From: Allium sativum
Taxonomy: Eukaryota > Streptophyta > Magnoliopsida > Asparagales > Amaryllidaceae
Reading direction: 5' to 3'
Assembly (NCBI GenBank): GCA_030737875.1
Contig: CM060925.1
Span: 483,537,514 to 483,601,513 of the forward strand
Length of the DNA: 64,000 nt
Below, piece after piece: positions 32,701 to 45,303 of the stretch (positions are counted from its first letter, which is position 1; every line of letters starts with the position of its first letter). Under the pieces are notes generated by a model. That model worked only from the letters and a program-made list of their open reading frames with translations, was not told the DNA's origin and did no database searches. A program made the translations under genes and the position numbers.

Positions 32701-33927
32701 GAACTATCACATACTGGTTTAATAGGATGAGACACTGATGAATTTTACATTGTTATACAAATTGTCGTCACATATTACTTCAACTAGAAGTTCACGTAAC
32801 ACGTTATTTATTATGGAAGTTAACCCATTTTCTCATTTAATTTTATCAGCACACAACAATATAGATGGAAGGAAATAATCACTCTACTATTGACTACTGT
32901 AATTGCGCCAGGCTTAATTCTTCTTATTCAAGATCAATAATATTTAATAAAAGGAGATTCCTTATTTAAATAATGAATGGAATTATAAGGTTGTTGTACA
33001 CTTGAGTTATCAATACTTATTTACTTTGCAAGAAATATTTATCAGTACTTCGTGTGAATGGTATTAGGAGTTTTGGACGTGTTAACACCTTTAGGTATAA
33101 AGGGGAAGCAATGAATTCTAATACAACGTTGCAATTTGACACAATGGGATGTATAGATGCTCATGAAACCTCACAATAAGTTTGTCCTAAAATGGATGTG
33201 AACAAGACTTTCTTTTTAAAAGATAATTTAGTTGACCTTCCAGGAAACATAAATAAAGGAATGGAGATGTTAAATGAGGCTAGTTCTGTAACGGTTGTTG
33301 GCACTATTAACCCTGTTATTTCAGATATATAACCTGATTTTCTTTATGCATTGTACTATGGCCCGCATTTAGTTGTTGATTTTAGTTACATGCACCAATC
33401 GTCCCTTGTTAGCCAAGTTGAGTGCAGTCCCTGGGGATTTTCCTTGTATATTGTAAGCATGGGTTTTTGTATATATTTGATATGACATTAACTATTATAT
33501 TTAGTATTCTTTTGAAATTAATTACTTGAACTATGATTTAATCCTGACTCGAGTGTTTTATGTTTTTGCATGGAACTCTTGAGTCATGTGCGAGCACTAC
33601 AAATTTAACTATTACATCTTATGATTCGAAGACTAGCAAAGCTGGGGATTCCAAAGACGACGTAACCTGAAGATTTTAAAAAAAGCAAATATTTTAGTGT
33701 ATTCAAATAATATTTTAATTCCGCTGTATATAAAATTTCTTATATCAAAATTCTCATTGATAAATAAAAGTTTTATCCCGCTGTTCTATATTGTGTTTCT
33801 ATTTATTTTGTGTTTTCTGTGCTGATTCCGTTTTAAACTTGGTAAGCTAAATAACAATCCGTCAATTTGAACGTTTTAAGTTGGTTTAATTACTGATTTA
33901 GAGCAGTCAATAAGGCGGGATGTTACA
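29763..33927 (+). repeat. E3 3' LTR (4165 bp)
   Basis: It begins TGTAACGTCCCAG after the PPT and ends GGGATGTTACA. Only its last 470 bases can be compared with the 5' LTR remnant. A TATA-like CCTATAAATTA lies near 30454, followed by a CT- and C-rich stretch (30580-30870) that may be the transcript start region. A (GT) microsatellite is at 31237-31252. No gene is recognised; short frames such as 31009-31296 lack domains. Confidence 0.85.
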
Positions 33928-34405
33928 CAACCCAACCTCGAAAAAAAATCTTGCTGTGAGCTTTTGGCTTGATAACTGATGCAACCAAGGCCTACACGGG
34001 CTGGTTCGATGCAGAAGTATCACATAAGTTAATAAGCGCGATAGCATGGAAACAAATCTAAGTATTGCAAGGCATTAACCTGTTTCTTCTGAACACAATG
34101 TATTTTATTTCATCCAGGATCTAAAGGTATTTGTTTCATAAGTTCTCAAATTCGTTTAACTAGGCAAAACCAATCTTCAAGGTTGTCCTCGACTTCACAG
34201 TCTCATAAGCGTGATACTCACCCCTTGAGGGAAGGGTAACTAATCTTCTGACTAAAGGTCTTGGCGCCTAGAAAATGATGAAATCTGTTAAAGGACACTA
34301 ATTCAAGGTTGCGTTTCAATAACCTTTGGGTTACACTTGCATCAAACTTTTAAGCATATGCAATTTTTATTCTAGTTTGGGTGTTGATGAAAAATATCAT
34401 TAACA
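33928..34405 (+). repeat. Probable 5' LTR portion of E4
   Basis: The stretch ends TATCATTAACA directly before a PBS-like string, as an LTR should. Its start is hidden because E3 abuts it at 33927, and the partner 3' LTR lies beyond the window, so length and identity cannot be tested here. Confidence 0.5.
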
Positions 34406-34408
34406 TTT

Positions 34409-34424
34409 TGGCGCTAGAGGGAGG
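34409..34424 (+). other. E4 primer-binding site
   Basis: TGGCGCTAGAGGGAGG follows TAACATTT. E5 has the same join (TAACATTTTGG then YGCT), which supports both as Tat-like. I do not assign the tRNA. Confidence 0.55.
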
Positions 34425-34514
34425 GGCCTGAACCTCCGGCTTCGTATTTACCTTATCAAAAATTAATTTGGTAAATTTATTGCTCCATGGCAGGGGAACA
34501 TGAAATAAAAAAGA

Positions 34515-36043
34515 TTGGAGGATCAAAATAAGGAACGAACTCCTAACGCAACCCTTGACGGAAACATGGATCTAATGCTGAATCTAAACAACAATGAGGA
34601 AAGGACGACCTCCAACCCTGTGCAGCTACTGAACCCAAATGCCATGGAGGAAAATGCCGTTAAAATGTTGGCTTTGGAGAAGCGAGTCCAAGAAATGCAA
34701 GCTCAAATAAACGCTAATCAAGCGCAGAAGTCTTCAAAGGTTGGTAAGTCTAGCCAGAGAGAGGTGGATGAATCTCCGAAGAGAAAGGCTCCCGTCCAAC
34801 AGTCTGAAGCAAAAAAGAAGCTTACGGCAGCTTCCTTTAAAAAGAAAAGATCTCATTTAACGAGGATATATCATCAAGGAAATCCATGTGAACTGGAGCA
34901 ATATAGAAGCTCTACGTCTAAAGGCTATGATCCTAAAAGGACAAATTATGACAATACAGAGTCTTACCCCAAAGATATTGCTAGAAAGACCATCAAATAT
35001 TTGTTGTGAAGCAAAGGGAAAAGAAACCAGGATGATAGGGTTAATGATAAAGGGTAGCTCCTTTCACTGACGAAATTATGAGTACTATAATACCATCTAG
35101 GGTAAAGGTTCCAACTATAAAATACCTTGGAACCACCGACCCTGATGATCATCTAATGGCTTTCGACAACCAAATGGATCTCTATAATGCTTCAGGAGCC
35201 ATTAGATGCAGACTTTTTCCAGTAACCCTCCACGGAGCAGCAATTAAGTGGTACCGTCAGTATTAAGAAAATACCATCTATTCATGGAAACAGTTTACCT
35301 ATGAATTTCACACACAGTTTTTCACCTACAAGGATCCAACATTTGATTATACAGTTATTGATAACATCAAATAGAGACAAAGGGAGTCCCTAGGAGATTA
35401 TGTGAAAAGGTTCAATGTGAAAGCATTGAAAGCAAAGGACATGAATGACCATGATAAGCTAATCATCATGCATTCGGGGTTAATTGAGAACACCCCCTTC
35501 TGGAAGGAACTATACACCCATGGTTGTAAAGACTTACAAGACCTTCACTTTCAAGCTGACGAATTCATCCATATGGATGAATTGTACTTCACAAAGAAGA
35601 AGTTTGGGCCTCGAAGGGAAGGAGGAAAGTCAAGCTTTGGTAGAAAGCCTCAAAGTGGAAGGTTTGGCTTGGATGGAAATAAAAAATGCCAAGGGGGGAG
35701 GATTCTAGTTCCAATGCAGTTGCTTTAAGCAAGCCCATTTCTTTTGTGTATGTTGTGGAAAAAGAAAGGGTCAACAACTTCCCTGTCTCGTTTAAAGCCA
35801 AGAATTTCCCTGAACACCATGCCGGAGGGAAGTATAGTGAGTATCCAAAAAATGGATATAATACTGACGAGTGCAAGGTTTTGGACAGGATTATTCAAAA
35901 GCTTACAAGAGAGGGACATTTGAAAGAATTTGATTTGAACAAGTCTACATCCGCCCAGCATACAAATGGACAACAGAAAGTTTTAGCAAACGCAATAGAA
36001 GCCACTGTGGAGGAAGGTCATCTAGACTTAGTCCCACCAGTAA
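34515..36043 (+). pseudogene. gag: E4 gag remnant, Tat-lineage Ty3/Gypsy
   Basis: The N-terminal part (34515-35009) has a coiled-coil-like stretch with MLALEKRVQEMQAQ. The capsid core continues in another frame (35078-35266) with YLGTTDPDDHLMAF and then GAAIKWY, a strong match to Tat/Ogre-type Retrotrans_gag domains. A third piece (35402-35728) has ESLGDYVKRFN just before it and ends in a basic tail. Stops at about 35264 and 35372 and shifts between frames break the gene. A last piece at 35686-36057 bridges to the protease. No zinc knuckle is evident. It is not functional. Confidence 0.85.
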
Positions 36044-36589
36044 TTGAATCAATGTGATCTATGGGGGGCACATCCTGCTCGAAATTTCTCGATAGCCAGG
36101 GACCGTTACCTAAACGAGGCTCGCGAAGGGATATTCTCCATTCAAGAGGAAACTTCATTGAAAAATGCCCATTACACTCTCAAGATGCACAACCTAGTAG
36201 TTTTTCCAGAAGAAATAAAGAAAGGGGTCCGTCATCCATATAATGACCCTCTTATGACAATAGCTCAAATTGGACTTTATGTTGTTTCTGAGATCCTTGT
36301 TGACACTGGGAGTACCATCAATGTCATCTTCAAGCATGCTTTTGATCAAATGGGAATCTCTAAGAATAAGTTAGAGCTAAGCAATGAGCCAATCTTTGGC
36401 TTCAACAACAAGGGATCGACTACTATAGGACATATCAATCTCCAAGTCCAAGTTGGCTTATCTCCGCCCCACCGAACCTTTGAAACTCTGTTTGTTGTGA
36501 TGATCAACCATCCTGCTACAACGACTTCTTTGGTTGACCTGCTTTGGAGGAAATGGAAGCTTTTGTCTCTTCCAAATATCTTATGCTAA
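36044..36589 (+). pseudogene. E4 aspartic protease remnant
   Basis: The reading frame contains ILVDTGSTINVIF, with the catalytic DTG at residues 87-89 of the frame beginning at 36044. It is followed by a GFNNKGSTTIG block typical of retropepsins in Tat-like elements. The enzyme would cut the polyprotein. The frame ends in a stop at about 36587, before the RT region, so the protein is broken. Confidence 0.75.
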
Positions 36590-38350
36590 AATTCTTGACT
36601 AAACAGGGATAGGGTGGCATCCGGGAAGAACAATTTAGTTCCCGTGAATTGTACTTCGCAACAGTTGACATATACAAAAGGGAGTATTCTTCGTACTTTG
36701 ATTCTTCTACTATGTTTAAACCTTCTAATGATGGGTACTTACATCCAACACTCGAAGCTAAAGTAAAAATTAGTAAAGCTGGCAAATATACAAATGGTAG
36801 GTACACTTCTTTGAGACGAAAAAGAAAGAGAATCGATAACATTAATTTGGTAGAGGAAGAAGAAATCGTCACAGACTTAGATTCCAGAGGAGACACTAAA
36901 AGGATAAGACCAATTGAGGATTTGGAAGAAGTAAACGTCGACCTAGAGGATAAAGCCAAAGTCATCAACATAGGGAAAATGTTGACAGAACCCTTGAGGA
37001 GTGACCTAGTTCGGTTCTTACAGCTCAACAAGGATGTTTTCGTTTGGACCCATTCAGACATGGTTGGAATCAATCCTTCTATCATGAGCCATGTCATAAA
37101 CATTAACCCTTCTGTAATCCTAGTCCGACAAAAGTAGAAATACAATAGAGACCAATCAGAGGCTTTAATGGCAGAAGTCAAAAGGTTAGAAACAAACAGG
37201 TTCATCCGAGAAGTTTTCTACCCCCAAATGGCTAGCCAATCCTGTGCTAGTAAATAAGTCCAACGGGAAATAAAGAACGTGCTTAGATTATACAAACTTA
37301 AACAAGGCATGCCCAAAGGATTGCTACCCCTTCCCACGGATAGACCAGTTGGTTGATGTAACGAGTGGCCACAAGATATTGTCCTTGATGTATGCTTACT
37401 CAGGGTATAACCAGATTCCAATGCATAAACCCAACGAGGAGCATACCAGTTTTATCACTGATTGGGGAACGTTTTGTTAAAAAGTAATGCCCTTCGGATT
37501 GAAAAATGTGGGAGCAACATACCAAAAGCTAGTTAACAAAATGTTCCAACAGCAGATAAGGCACCACATGGAAGCATATGTAGATGATATGCTAGTGAAG
37601 TCCGTCAAAGCAGAAAGCCACCTAAAGGACCTGGAAGAGATGTTCAACATCTTAAGAAGTTACCAAATGAAGTTAAACCCATAAAAGTTCTCTTTTGGGG
37701 TCCAATCCGGAAAGTTCCTAGGATATGTGGAAAGTGAACATAACATTGAGGCTAGCCTCGACCAAATTCAAGCCATAAAAGATACGGAAGAGCCTAAAAC
37801 AAGCACAGAAGTCATGAGGTTAAACGGAAAGGTAGCAGCCCTCGGTAGGTTCATTTCCAAAGCTACTGACAAATGCGTCCATTTCTTTGATGTAATAAAT
37901 AAAAAGAAGAACTTTGAATGGAACGAAGAATGTAAAAAGGCCTTTCAAAAATTGAAGGACTACATGGGAAAACCCCCAATTATGTCCAGTCCCGAGAAGG
38001 GAGAAGATTTATATCTATATATGGCCATTTCAGAATATGCGGTAAGCTCAGTCCTTATAAGAGAGAGTGACAAAAATCAACATCCAATTTACAACACCAG
38101 AAGATTAAAGGATGCAGAAACCTGATACCCCGTGATGGAAAATTAGCATATTGCCTAATACTTACAGCACAGACGCTTAGAGGCTCCTTCCAAGCATATC
38201 CTATTAAGGTCTTGACTAGCTTTCCGCTTAAGCAAGTTTTCAACAAGCCGAAAAACCCAGGAAAGTTAGAAAATTGGGGGATTGAACTTAACCAATATGA
38301 GATTGAATTTCAACCACGAGCAGCAATCATAGGACAAGCTCCTGCATGCT
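36590..38350 (+). pseudogene. E4 reverse transcriptase and RNase H remnant
   Basis: Pieces in order are a pre-RT linker with IEDLEEVNVDLED and NKDVFVWTHSDM (36649-37137), then the RT fingers (LDYTNLNKACPKDCYPFPRID, about 37285-37345). The palm follows with MPFGLKNVGATYQK (37487) and the catalytic YVDD inside AYVDDML (near 37580), then connection and RNase H with FEWNEECKKAFQKLK and LYLYMAISEYAVSSVL (37727-38125). Stops interrupt it at about 37136, 37254, 37270, 37479 and 37682. Sequence order and wording fit the Tat lineage of Ty3/Gypsy. The minus-strand 229-codon frame at 36516-37205 is an antisense shadow. Confidence 0.88.
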
Positions 38351-38974
38351 TTGTGAACGAGTGCATATGTTTCATTACAGAACAGTCAACTAAAGAGAAC
38401 GAGTTAAAGGCTAAGTGGCAACTATTCGTAGATGGGGTTTCAAATGAATAAGGAGCAAGGCCAGGTTACATCATAATTACCCCTGATGGGAATCGCTTGC
38501 ACTATGCAATAAAGTTAGGGTTCTCGGCTACTAACAATGTGGCTGAATATGAGTCGATGATGGCATGGTTGAATCTAGCACTACAGTTAAAGATACTTCG
38601 AATAGAGATCTTTAGTGATTCATAACTAATGGTAAAGCAGATAAAGCAAACCTATCAAACCAAGGATGAATAGTTGGCTTTATATGTAAAAAGGATATTA
38701 AAGATGCTTTCCTAATTTGAGGATTTCTTAATACATCAAATAACCAAAAGGGAGAATAACCAAGCTGATTCATTAGCCAAATTATCTAGCTCCAGAGGAG
38801 CACCCGAAACTCGAGTAATCTTTATAGGATACCAATAAAGACCTAGCATTGAGTATGAAGAGCCTGAAACAGGAAAAGAGTTATTGATCCTAACTGGATC
38901 CCAAGCTTCGAAAAAGGGAGAAGGAATGGGGAGGGAGGTTGCTTTTGATAAGGAACCTTCTTCAATAGAAATAA
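38351..38974 (+). pseudogene. E4 second (archaeal-type) RNase H remnant
   Basis: QLFVDGVSNE (near 38420) carries the first catalytic aspartate. GFSATNNVAEYE and REN-QADSLAKLSS follow, the pattern of the extra aRNH domain that marks the Tat/Ogre lineage. Several stops break it. The coding region is cut at 38974-38979 by E5 and resumes at 61651 with the integrase. Confidence 0.8.
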
Positions 38975-38979
38975 ATTAC
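38975..38979. repeat. Target-site duplication of E5, left copy
   Basis: The bases attac recur at 61651-61655. Confidence 0.92.
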
Positions 38980-39071
38980 TGTTAGCCTGTTTTGTGACTA
39001 GGCCACCCAAAACTCAGATGATCAGGGTTATATATGTTAGAGGATAAAACTCTCATATGTCCTAAAACCAG

Positions 39072-39189
39072 AGCTTGGATCGGATCAGATTGGATAGCTT
39101 GGATCGGATCGGATTGGATAGCTTGGATCGGTTCAGATGGGATAGCTCGGATCGGTTCGAATGGAATAGCTCGGGTCGGATAGGATGGT
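39072..39189. repeat. 24-bp tandem repeats in E5 5' LTR
   Basis: About five units start at 39072, 39096, 39120, 39144 and 39168, each close to AGCTTGGATCGGATCGGAT plus TGGAT. The 3' LTR has a similar array at about 60981-61092. GGATCGG-type words also recur at about 39990-40290 in the interior. Confidence 0.85.
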
Positions 39190-39405
39190 TGCAACAACAC
39201 CGGTTCGGATCGGATCTAGGCCTCCTAACCGAGCTGCTTGAAACACGCAACTTCCCTTCATTGGAGACCTCTTTTTGTGCCTATTTACCCGGACCGATTG
39301 ACACTTGTAAGCTCACGAATGAAGCCACGCTCCCCACTTTCTCCATCATTTTCGAAGTCCTCCATGATGTTGCCACATGGCCACACATCCCAACCGATTT
39401 TACAC

Positions 39406-39414
39406 CTATAAATA
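39406..39414 (+). promoter_or_regulatory. TATA-like box, E5 5' LTR
   Basis: CTATAAATA; the equivalent in the 3' LTR is at 61309-61317. A long G-run lies 20-40 bases downstream in both, near the expected start of transcription. Confidence 0.5.
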
Positions 39415-39755
39415 CACATACAACGCATCATTTAGGGGGAAGGGGGGGGGGGGGGGTTCTGACACTTAATTAATGAATGGCAGCCATGGCCGAATTTCTC
39501 AATCAACAACCACCTTCATCTCCAATAAAAATCAGTGAATTCAGAGAGAATAATTCATTGTATTCGAGTGATTGTGTGAATGTATTCATTGTAATTGTAA
39601 TTCTGGAATGAAATGAGAAACTATGTAGTGGACGTAGGCTAGTTAATGCCGAACCACTATAAATCTCGTGTCTCTGCCTGATTTTCTATGTTTTAGATTA
39701 TCATTCTTCGCAAATCATATTCAATTGAGTGTTAGGACCATTTTTTGGTTTAACA

Positions 39756-41329
39756 TTTTGGTGCTTTCACTGAGAACTGAAGGTTCTCAACATATAAGGA
39801 TTCTCCAGTCTACTATCGGATCACCAAGTTCGATGAGGAAATCCTATGAAACTATATTTGCAATCGTGGAGATCATTAGACGTGACATCGGCTCCACTTC
39901 GTCCAACAACAGTCGCCAAAGTCCAGGAGTGGAGTCCAGGAAACCATTTGAATTAGATTGAATATGTTTCCAGTTCAGGCGAAGCATTCGGATCGGAGAC
40001 AGTAGAAGACTTCGGGTAGGATGGATAGTAGGGATTGGTTCAGATGGAAGATAGGCATTCAGATCGGAGAAGGCATTCTGTTTTATGTTACACTAGGAGT
40101 CCCGGATCGGATGATAGTTCGGATCGGTTCGGGGTACCCAAATCCGACCCGCTCAACATATGAAGACAACATGGCATACTTACATGGCCGGAGCGGAGTA
40201 ACTCCAGACTCAACCCAGAATGGCACCCGAACAGACCAGATGATGATGCTATGATCCGGTTCGGAGGAGCTAGTCCGATCCGACCCAACGTGAAGACGTC
40301 TTAGAACCGCTACTTGAAGGTCGATCGCCGCCGGGACTGTGGGGCCTCGGACCCCCACCAGCGCTGCGCCCGGACCCGCTAACGGCCTCGCCTTCGGCTC
40401 GGAGCACGGCCTCGCCTTCGGCTCGGCATACATTTTAGCTAACAGCAGTTATCAAAGCTTGTCAATGAAGATTAGATCGATAGTTTGAGAATATCACAGC
40501 AAGTTGGCAACGAATGGGATTCTTCCCAGAGCCATGACACTTATTTGCTTCAGTAAGCCAATTTGAGGAGCTATCGATCAGATCTGGCTTGTTATCAAGG
40601 ACAGTGTACAAGACAATGATTGTCTCATAGCAGCTTCCTCTTCCTTAGTTCTGATGGTGTATATATTTCACCGATGCAACCGATGTTGCTCGCTAACGAG
40701 TAGTTACCATCTTATTTATGCAACTTGAACTTGTCCAATCAGCGGGGCATCAAATGATGGTTATATGGAACTGTCCGAGCATTACTCCGAAGATAATTCC
40801 TATGATCTTAGTGACCATGATTGTCAATAAGGGGATACCAAAAAGCAGCTAAGGATCTCAACATTCCAAAGCTACACTTCAATTGTATGATGTGATGAAT
40901 GAAATATGTTCTGCGGTTCACCTTCCGAAGAACTTGGCGAACCTTTGCAATTGCCGTTTGCTGTCAACTACATCGAGGAAGACTGATTTCCATCGAATAA
41001 GGGTTAAGTCAACATACTTTGGTGCCCAGAATTAGGTACTAGTTGAACCACCACACGCCACGATTGGACCTATGGATCCTTTCCAGGATTATAACAACTT
41101 GGCTGCTCACCAGCCACCATATGACCTTGGTCAAATGATGAGAGCTCGAGATTAAAGCAAATATGAATCAACCATTAGCTCTCTACTTCTTATTTGCATT
41201 GTGACATAACACATGAATATTACTTAAATTCTCGCAAGCTATGCTATCGTACTCAAGTTTATCTGATCAAGGTTTAGACCGACCAGCTCCAGCAGAATTC
41301 AGAGCTTACATTGCACCCTAGTGTCTACT
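39756..41329 (+). other. E5 interior after the PBS, eroded
   Basis: No intact frame is found. A GC-rich block at 40310-40430 contains ACGGCCTCGCCTTCGGCTCG twice (40382 and 40406, spacing 24). GGATCGG words link it to the LTR repeats. The 116-codon minus frame at 40083-40433 reads through this repetitive GC block and is not a gene. Confidence 0.5.
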
Positions 41330-41690
41330 GCTCAATCCCCAAACATTAGCTGAATCCATCGCTGAATTTACCATTCCCAAAGAGGATGTGTTAGATGAAG
41401 AAGATGACCCTTCTAAACGAAAAATGAATACAAGCACCCGTTACTATATACTGACGGTGCAATGAATGATCGATGACCCGGCGTTGGAGATGTATTAATT
41501 CGAAAGAAATTCCAAAGGAAGGGATTATAACTCGTAGCTTACCTAGAACATGTAGAAGAGCTATTGGATGGATTGGAATGTTACAGCATATCTTACGTCC
41601 TACGAACGGAAAATCAGAAGGTCAATAATCCGGCTAAGCTAGACAGTTCCGACAACTTAGAAGAGAATCATAGACAACCCCATGATGAAC
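41330..41690 (+). pseudogene. E5 second-RNase-H-like remnant
   Basis: In one frame PQTLAESIAEFT is followed by LTDGAMNDR, and then in shifted frames YSISYVLRTENQKVNNPAKL. This is the usual order of a Tat-type RNase H: ALADF-AEFT, TDG-SN, then RTEN-ADALAKL. Stops and shifts are frequent. A second LIAEFTAPND-like string near 41835 suggests a local duplication. Confidence 0.5.
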
Positions 41691-44619
41691 TTCCTGCAGC
41701 ACGGAATGCACTTAGCAAGGAGAAGTGAAAGGCGTGCCATCGCTCTTTATGCCTCGAGATATAACATGCAAGGCGACAACGCTTATTTTCCTTAGAAGGT
41801 TGTCCCAAGATAGACACCAACGAGCCTCATTGCTGAATTCACCGCCCCAAATGATTGGACAAAATCACTAATCAGCCTCCCGTTAGGTGGGAGATGAATG
41901 CGAATGAAACTTTTGACAAACGACGTTTTGGAGTTAGAAAGCAAAGATTTACAATTTCACTCCCTTCATTGAGGATTAGTCAAGTAACTCGTGTCCCAGA
42001 CATTGGGTGTAACCGGAGATCCAAACGTCGATTGCTCATGGTTACATCATCTAATTCAAAGCTGATACATAATAGGCTTGCATGATAGACTTCCTCAGCC
42101 TTGCCCGAAAATTGATGAGTTAAAAGTTTAAAGCACTTAAGCCTATATGCTGATTGATTATCTGTCCATTAGACCTTATTCCCGACATGGGATTGAAGGC
42201 ATATATGAGGATGGATGAGATATAACTATCACCCTAGCAGCCATATCCTATTTCCTAACATGGAAAGCACAAAAGCTTTTATGAACATGGATCCAGTATT
42301 CTCCTGCCAATTACTGTCCTAGCACCAACGCGATGATATGATACCATTAATAATACATACATGATTCCCTGACATTCAACCCTTGCCCTTAGCATGGGGC
42401 CAAAAAGGAGATTCAAAGGAAACAAGACCTCGTCATTCGCTTACAGTATTTACCTAATTGCCTTTGTCACACCAAGACCACAATCAAACTATCCCCTGGC
42501 AGAGATTGGGCGAGGCAAAATGGACCTGCAGATAGCATGCAATGCCATTTTCACACGGAATCATATTCATTCCTTTAACATGACTACTCTTTAACCATGA
42601 CTCTTATATTTGCATCCTTTATGAGCTACTGATGTAATTAACTCTGATGAATTAATATGTGGATGGTGTAGGTACCTAAGATTTGATACTGATTAGACTT
42701 CTAACACCTACATATAGAGTTACGGAGCAATAACATGACGAGCTTGACTGGACAACTCGTTTACAAAGCCATGCCCTCCGCCTGAAAGAAGTTGTATAGC
42801 ACAAGGCGGATCTGAGATGATCATCCATTCCTTGGCTCATACATGGCATACATAAAGATAATTACGCATTGACTTTTGCATTTCAAAGTTGGAATCCGAT
42901 TTCAGATAGATGCAATTCGGCCGTCTACATGGCTCAGTCCTATGCTTGATGCCATTAGATTACATGAATCCAAATAAAGGAGGCAGCATTGCCCCTTGAT
43001 ATGCTTACTTTTCAATCATGCAATTTACTCTTACATGCTTCCTGAATTATTGACATGACTAATTCATGCGATATGGATGATGTAGGTACCCGAAGGTCAG
43101 TGCCAATCACTCCTCCCATAGATTGAACGGAGGAACGCAAAGCTTCTGCAAACATTTTCTGACTCTTTGCCAGGTTAACTCTAACCCTCAGAGATAGGAT
43201 AGAAGTACCCATCTAAGATGAATGTGATGGGCGCACCATGATTAAAGACCACTCGATCCATGGCTCTGGCTCTCATGATTTGAGAGAACATTTGAAGGAC
43301 GATATTGCAGTGTCCGATCAAACTCCATCTCTCGAATCAATGGGATGAGAGAAACTTGATTATTGCGAATGGCCACATCTACCTGTGAATCGTAGGTTAG
43401 GAGGTAGCGCCTCGGCGAGTGTGACCCGACCACTTGACCGAAAATCTCCATCTGTCAGAGTGAAGCATGGAGTATGGACTAAAGATCGAGTTCGAGAATG
43501 ACACTCTGCCGACAGAATCCCGCTCTAGGGATTAGAGCGTAGGAGGAAAGCCGGGGCAAATGACATGACCATTCGCCTGATTAACTATAACTCTCATGAT
43601 TCGAGAGTATAAAGGACGGGAAGACGACGTCCCCAAGGCGTGGTGGTGCACCACAATTAAAGACCGCCTTGATTACACTCTAACCTGGGTATACGTCAGG
43701 AGAGTATAAAGGTGCTAAGATTAAGCACCAAAGACAACAGGCTCCTACCCCACTGAAGGAATGGGGATAAGATCGAAAGTTGAGCCGACACCCCCCATAG
43801 AAAGATTGGGGACAACACAATGTCGAACAAGCCTTGACTAGGCACTTTATTCAAGTTTGATTGGGGGCACACACACACACATTGCCCCCTTGATAAATTC
43901 TATATGATTTGCTAGATATTATTTGATTGCAGGGGTTTTGAATTGGAACCCTTACTTGATTGTGATGTGCTTTATTACCTATTACTTAGAGATTCACTTT
44001 GTTTACAGAGTGCGAGCTTGTACAAGATAACAGGACAAGAATGCGAGGGCTGCACTCACGACAACTGTAGTAGGCCAGTAGAAAACAAACAAAGGGCCAT
44101 GTCTAGAAGGCTGACGCTGATGCCTAATGCTAAACTTCTCATGCGACTCAAGGCGATGACAGAAAGGAGGCCTTGAGAGTGAATTGTTTAATGACGTGTC
44201 ACATGACTTAAGTCAACGACCGAAAGGAGGCCCTAAGAGTGATATTTCGAATTAGCATACACCCCACATGTTACTGGCCATAGCCTAAGTGCATCGACAA
44301 GTGCCACCTCACAAATACACTGAATGGAAAATGCGATAACTTGAGCACTTGGATAACTCAATCACATAAGCTTTGAAAGCCATGTCTCTTTTCCCTGCAT
44401 CTATGTCTAAATTTGAATGGGATGTGATACAACTACCAATCTTTCACCGTTACCCTTTGACTAGGGCCACATTATTGAAAATATTTACAAATGGAATAAT
44501 TTATATATTTGTGTCTAACTTATACCTCGATCTTGACAGGATGCTTGAGGACCACGGAATGTATGCAGAATGAACTTCCATTTGCTAGTCCCAACCGACT
44601 TCTAACTTGCGAGGAGGCG
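41691..44619 (+). other. E5 interior before E6, eroded
   Basis: No protein is recognisable. Diverged long repeats share GGATGRTGTAGGTACC (42661 and 43075). Hairpins occur, such as GGGGGCA (43863-43869) with TGCCCCC (43883-43889) around a CA run, CTCTCATGATTCGAGAG near 43592, and CTCAAGGC with GCCTTGAG near 44145-44176. The hairpin-rich, repeat-rich text resembles the 3' untranslated part of Tat elements. Confidence 0.45.
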
Positions 44620-44624
44620 AATTG
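44620..44624. repeat. Target-site duplication of E6, left copy
   Basis: The bases aattg recur at 57977-57981. Confidence 0.92.
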
Positions 44625-45228
44625 TGTGACGACCCCAAACTTCCACAAGTGAAAGCAGGAGAAATCATTTTTGGAATACAACATAAATACAATAAAACAG
44701 AACACAGATACAATATAGCAATGGAGATTCATAGAGTAATAACATTAAAGCAGCGGAAAAATATAATGTCATCAATCACAGAAATTCCACAGTCACAGAA
44801 AACTAAGATTATTACAACAAGTTTACAGAAAAGAAATAAGTTTGATGTCTAAAAAGAAAAGAAAAGATGCCAATAGAAACAAAAAGTCTTCAAGCTCCAA
44901 GTCATCACCTCTCCAGGAAAGCTAATCCAAGGAAAATGATAAGTGGCTCCAAAGAAAAACTCCAAGCAAAGAAAGAACCTGTCTACTTGGCTGCCCGTGT
45001 AGAAGAGAGGGCACCCAAGTTTGCAAAAAGGTGAAACAAACTATGGGTCAGTCGTGGGACTGGTGTGAGAGTTCTTAACTACAGTAACTATTAAAAATAA
45101 GGCAACTCCAAAAGACCACGCCGCTAACGCGGAACGGGTTTACTCTAAGGGACTGCCGTGCATAATTTAAAGTGTCATAATAAATGATTAAATAAGTCGT
45201 CAACAACACAATGTCTTTTGAAAAATGG

Positions 45229-45303
45229 AACCACCATAAGACTCAGGTCCCATCACACAATGCAACGCACACCAAGAGGATAGAGTTTTACCTTATGGTG
45301 GTT
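45229..45303. other. 12-bp stem hairpin in E6 LTR
   Basis: AACCACCATAAG (45229-45240) pairs perfectly with CTTATGGTGGTT (45292-45303) around a 51-base loop. In the other LTR (about 52109-52183) one end base differs, breaking a single pair. A second hairpin, TTGAATTGG (46055-46063) with CCAATTCAA (46071-46079), lies downstream. Confidence 0.75.

Larger units (their letters stand above)
38980..39755 (+). repeat. E5 5' LTR (776 bp)
   Basis: It begins TGTTAGCCTG and ends GGTTTAACA. It contains 24-bp tandem repeats (39072-39189), a TATA-like CTATAAATA (39406-39414) and a G-run (about 39440-39455) just downstream of it. Confidence 0.92.

Noticed and set aside
36516..37205. 229-codon open frame on the minus strand
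   Set aside because: It is antisense to recognisable E4 protease and RT linker sequence and has no domain of its own.
40083..40433. 116-codon minus-strand frame rich in alanine, proline and arginine
   Set aside because: It reads through a GC-rich tandem repeat inside E5 and has no recognisable domain.
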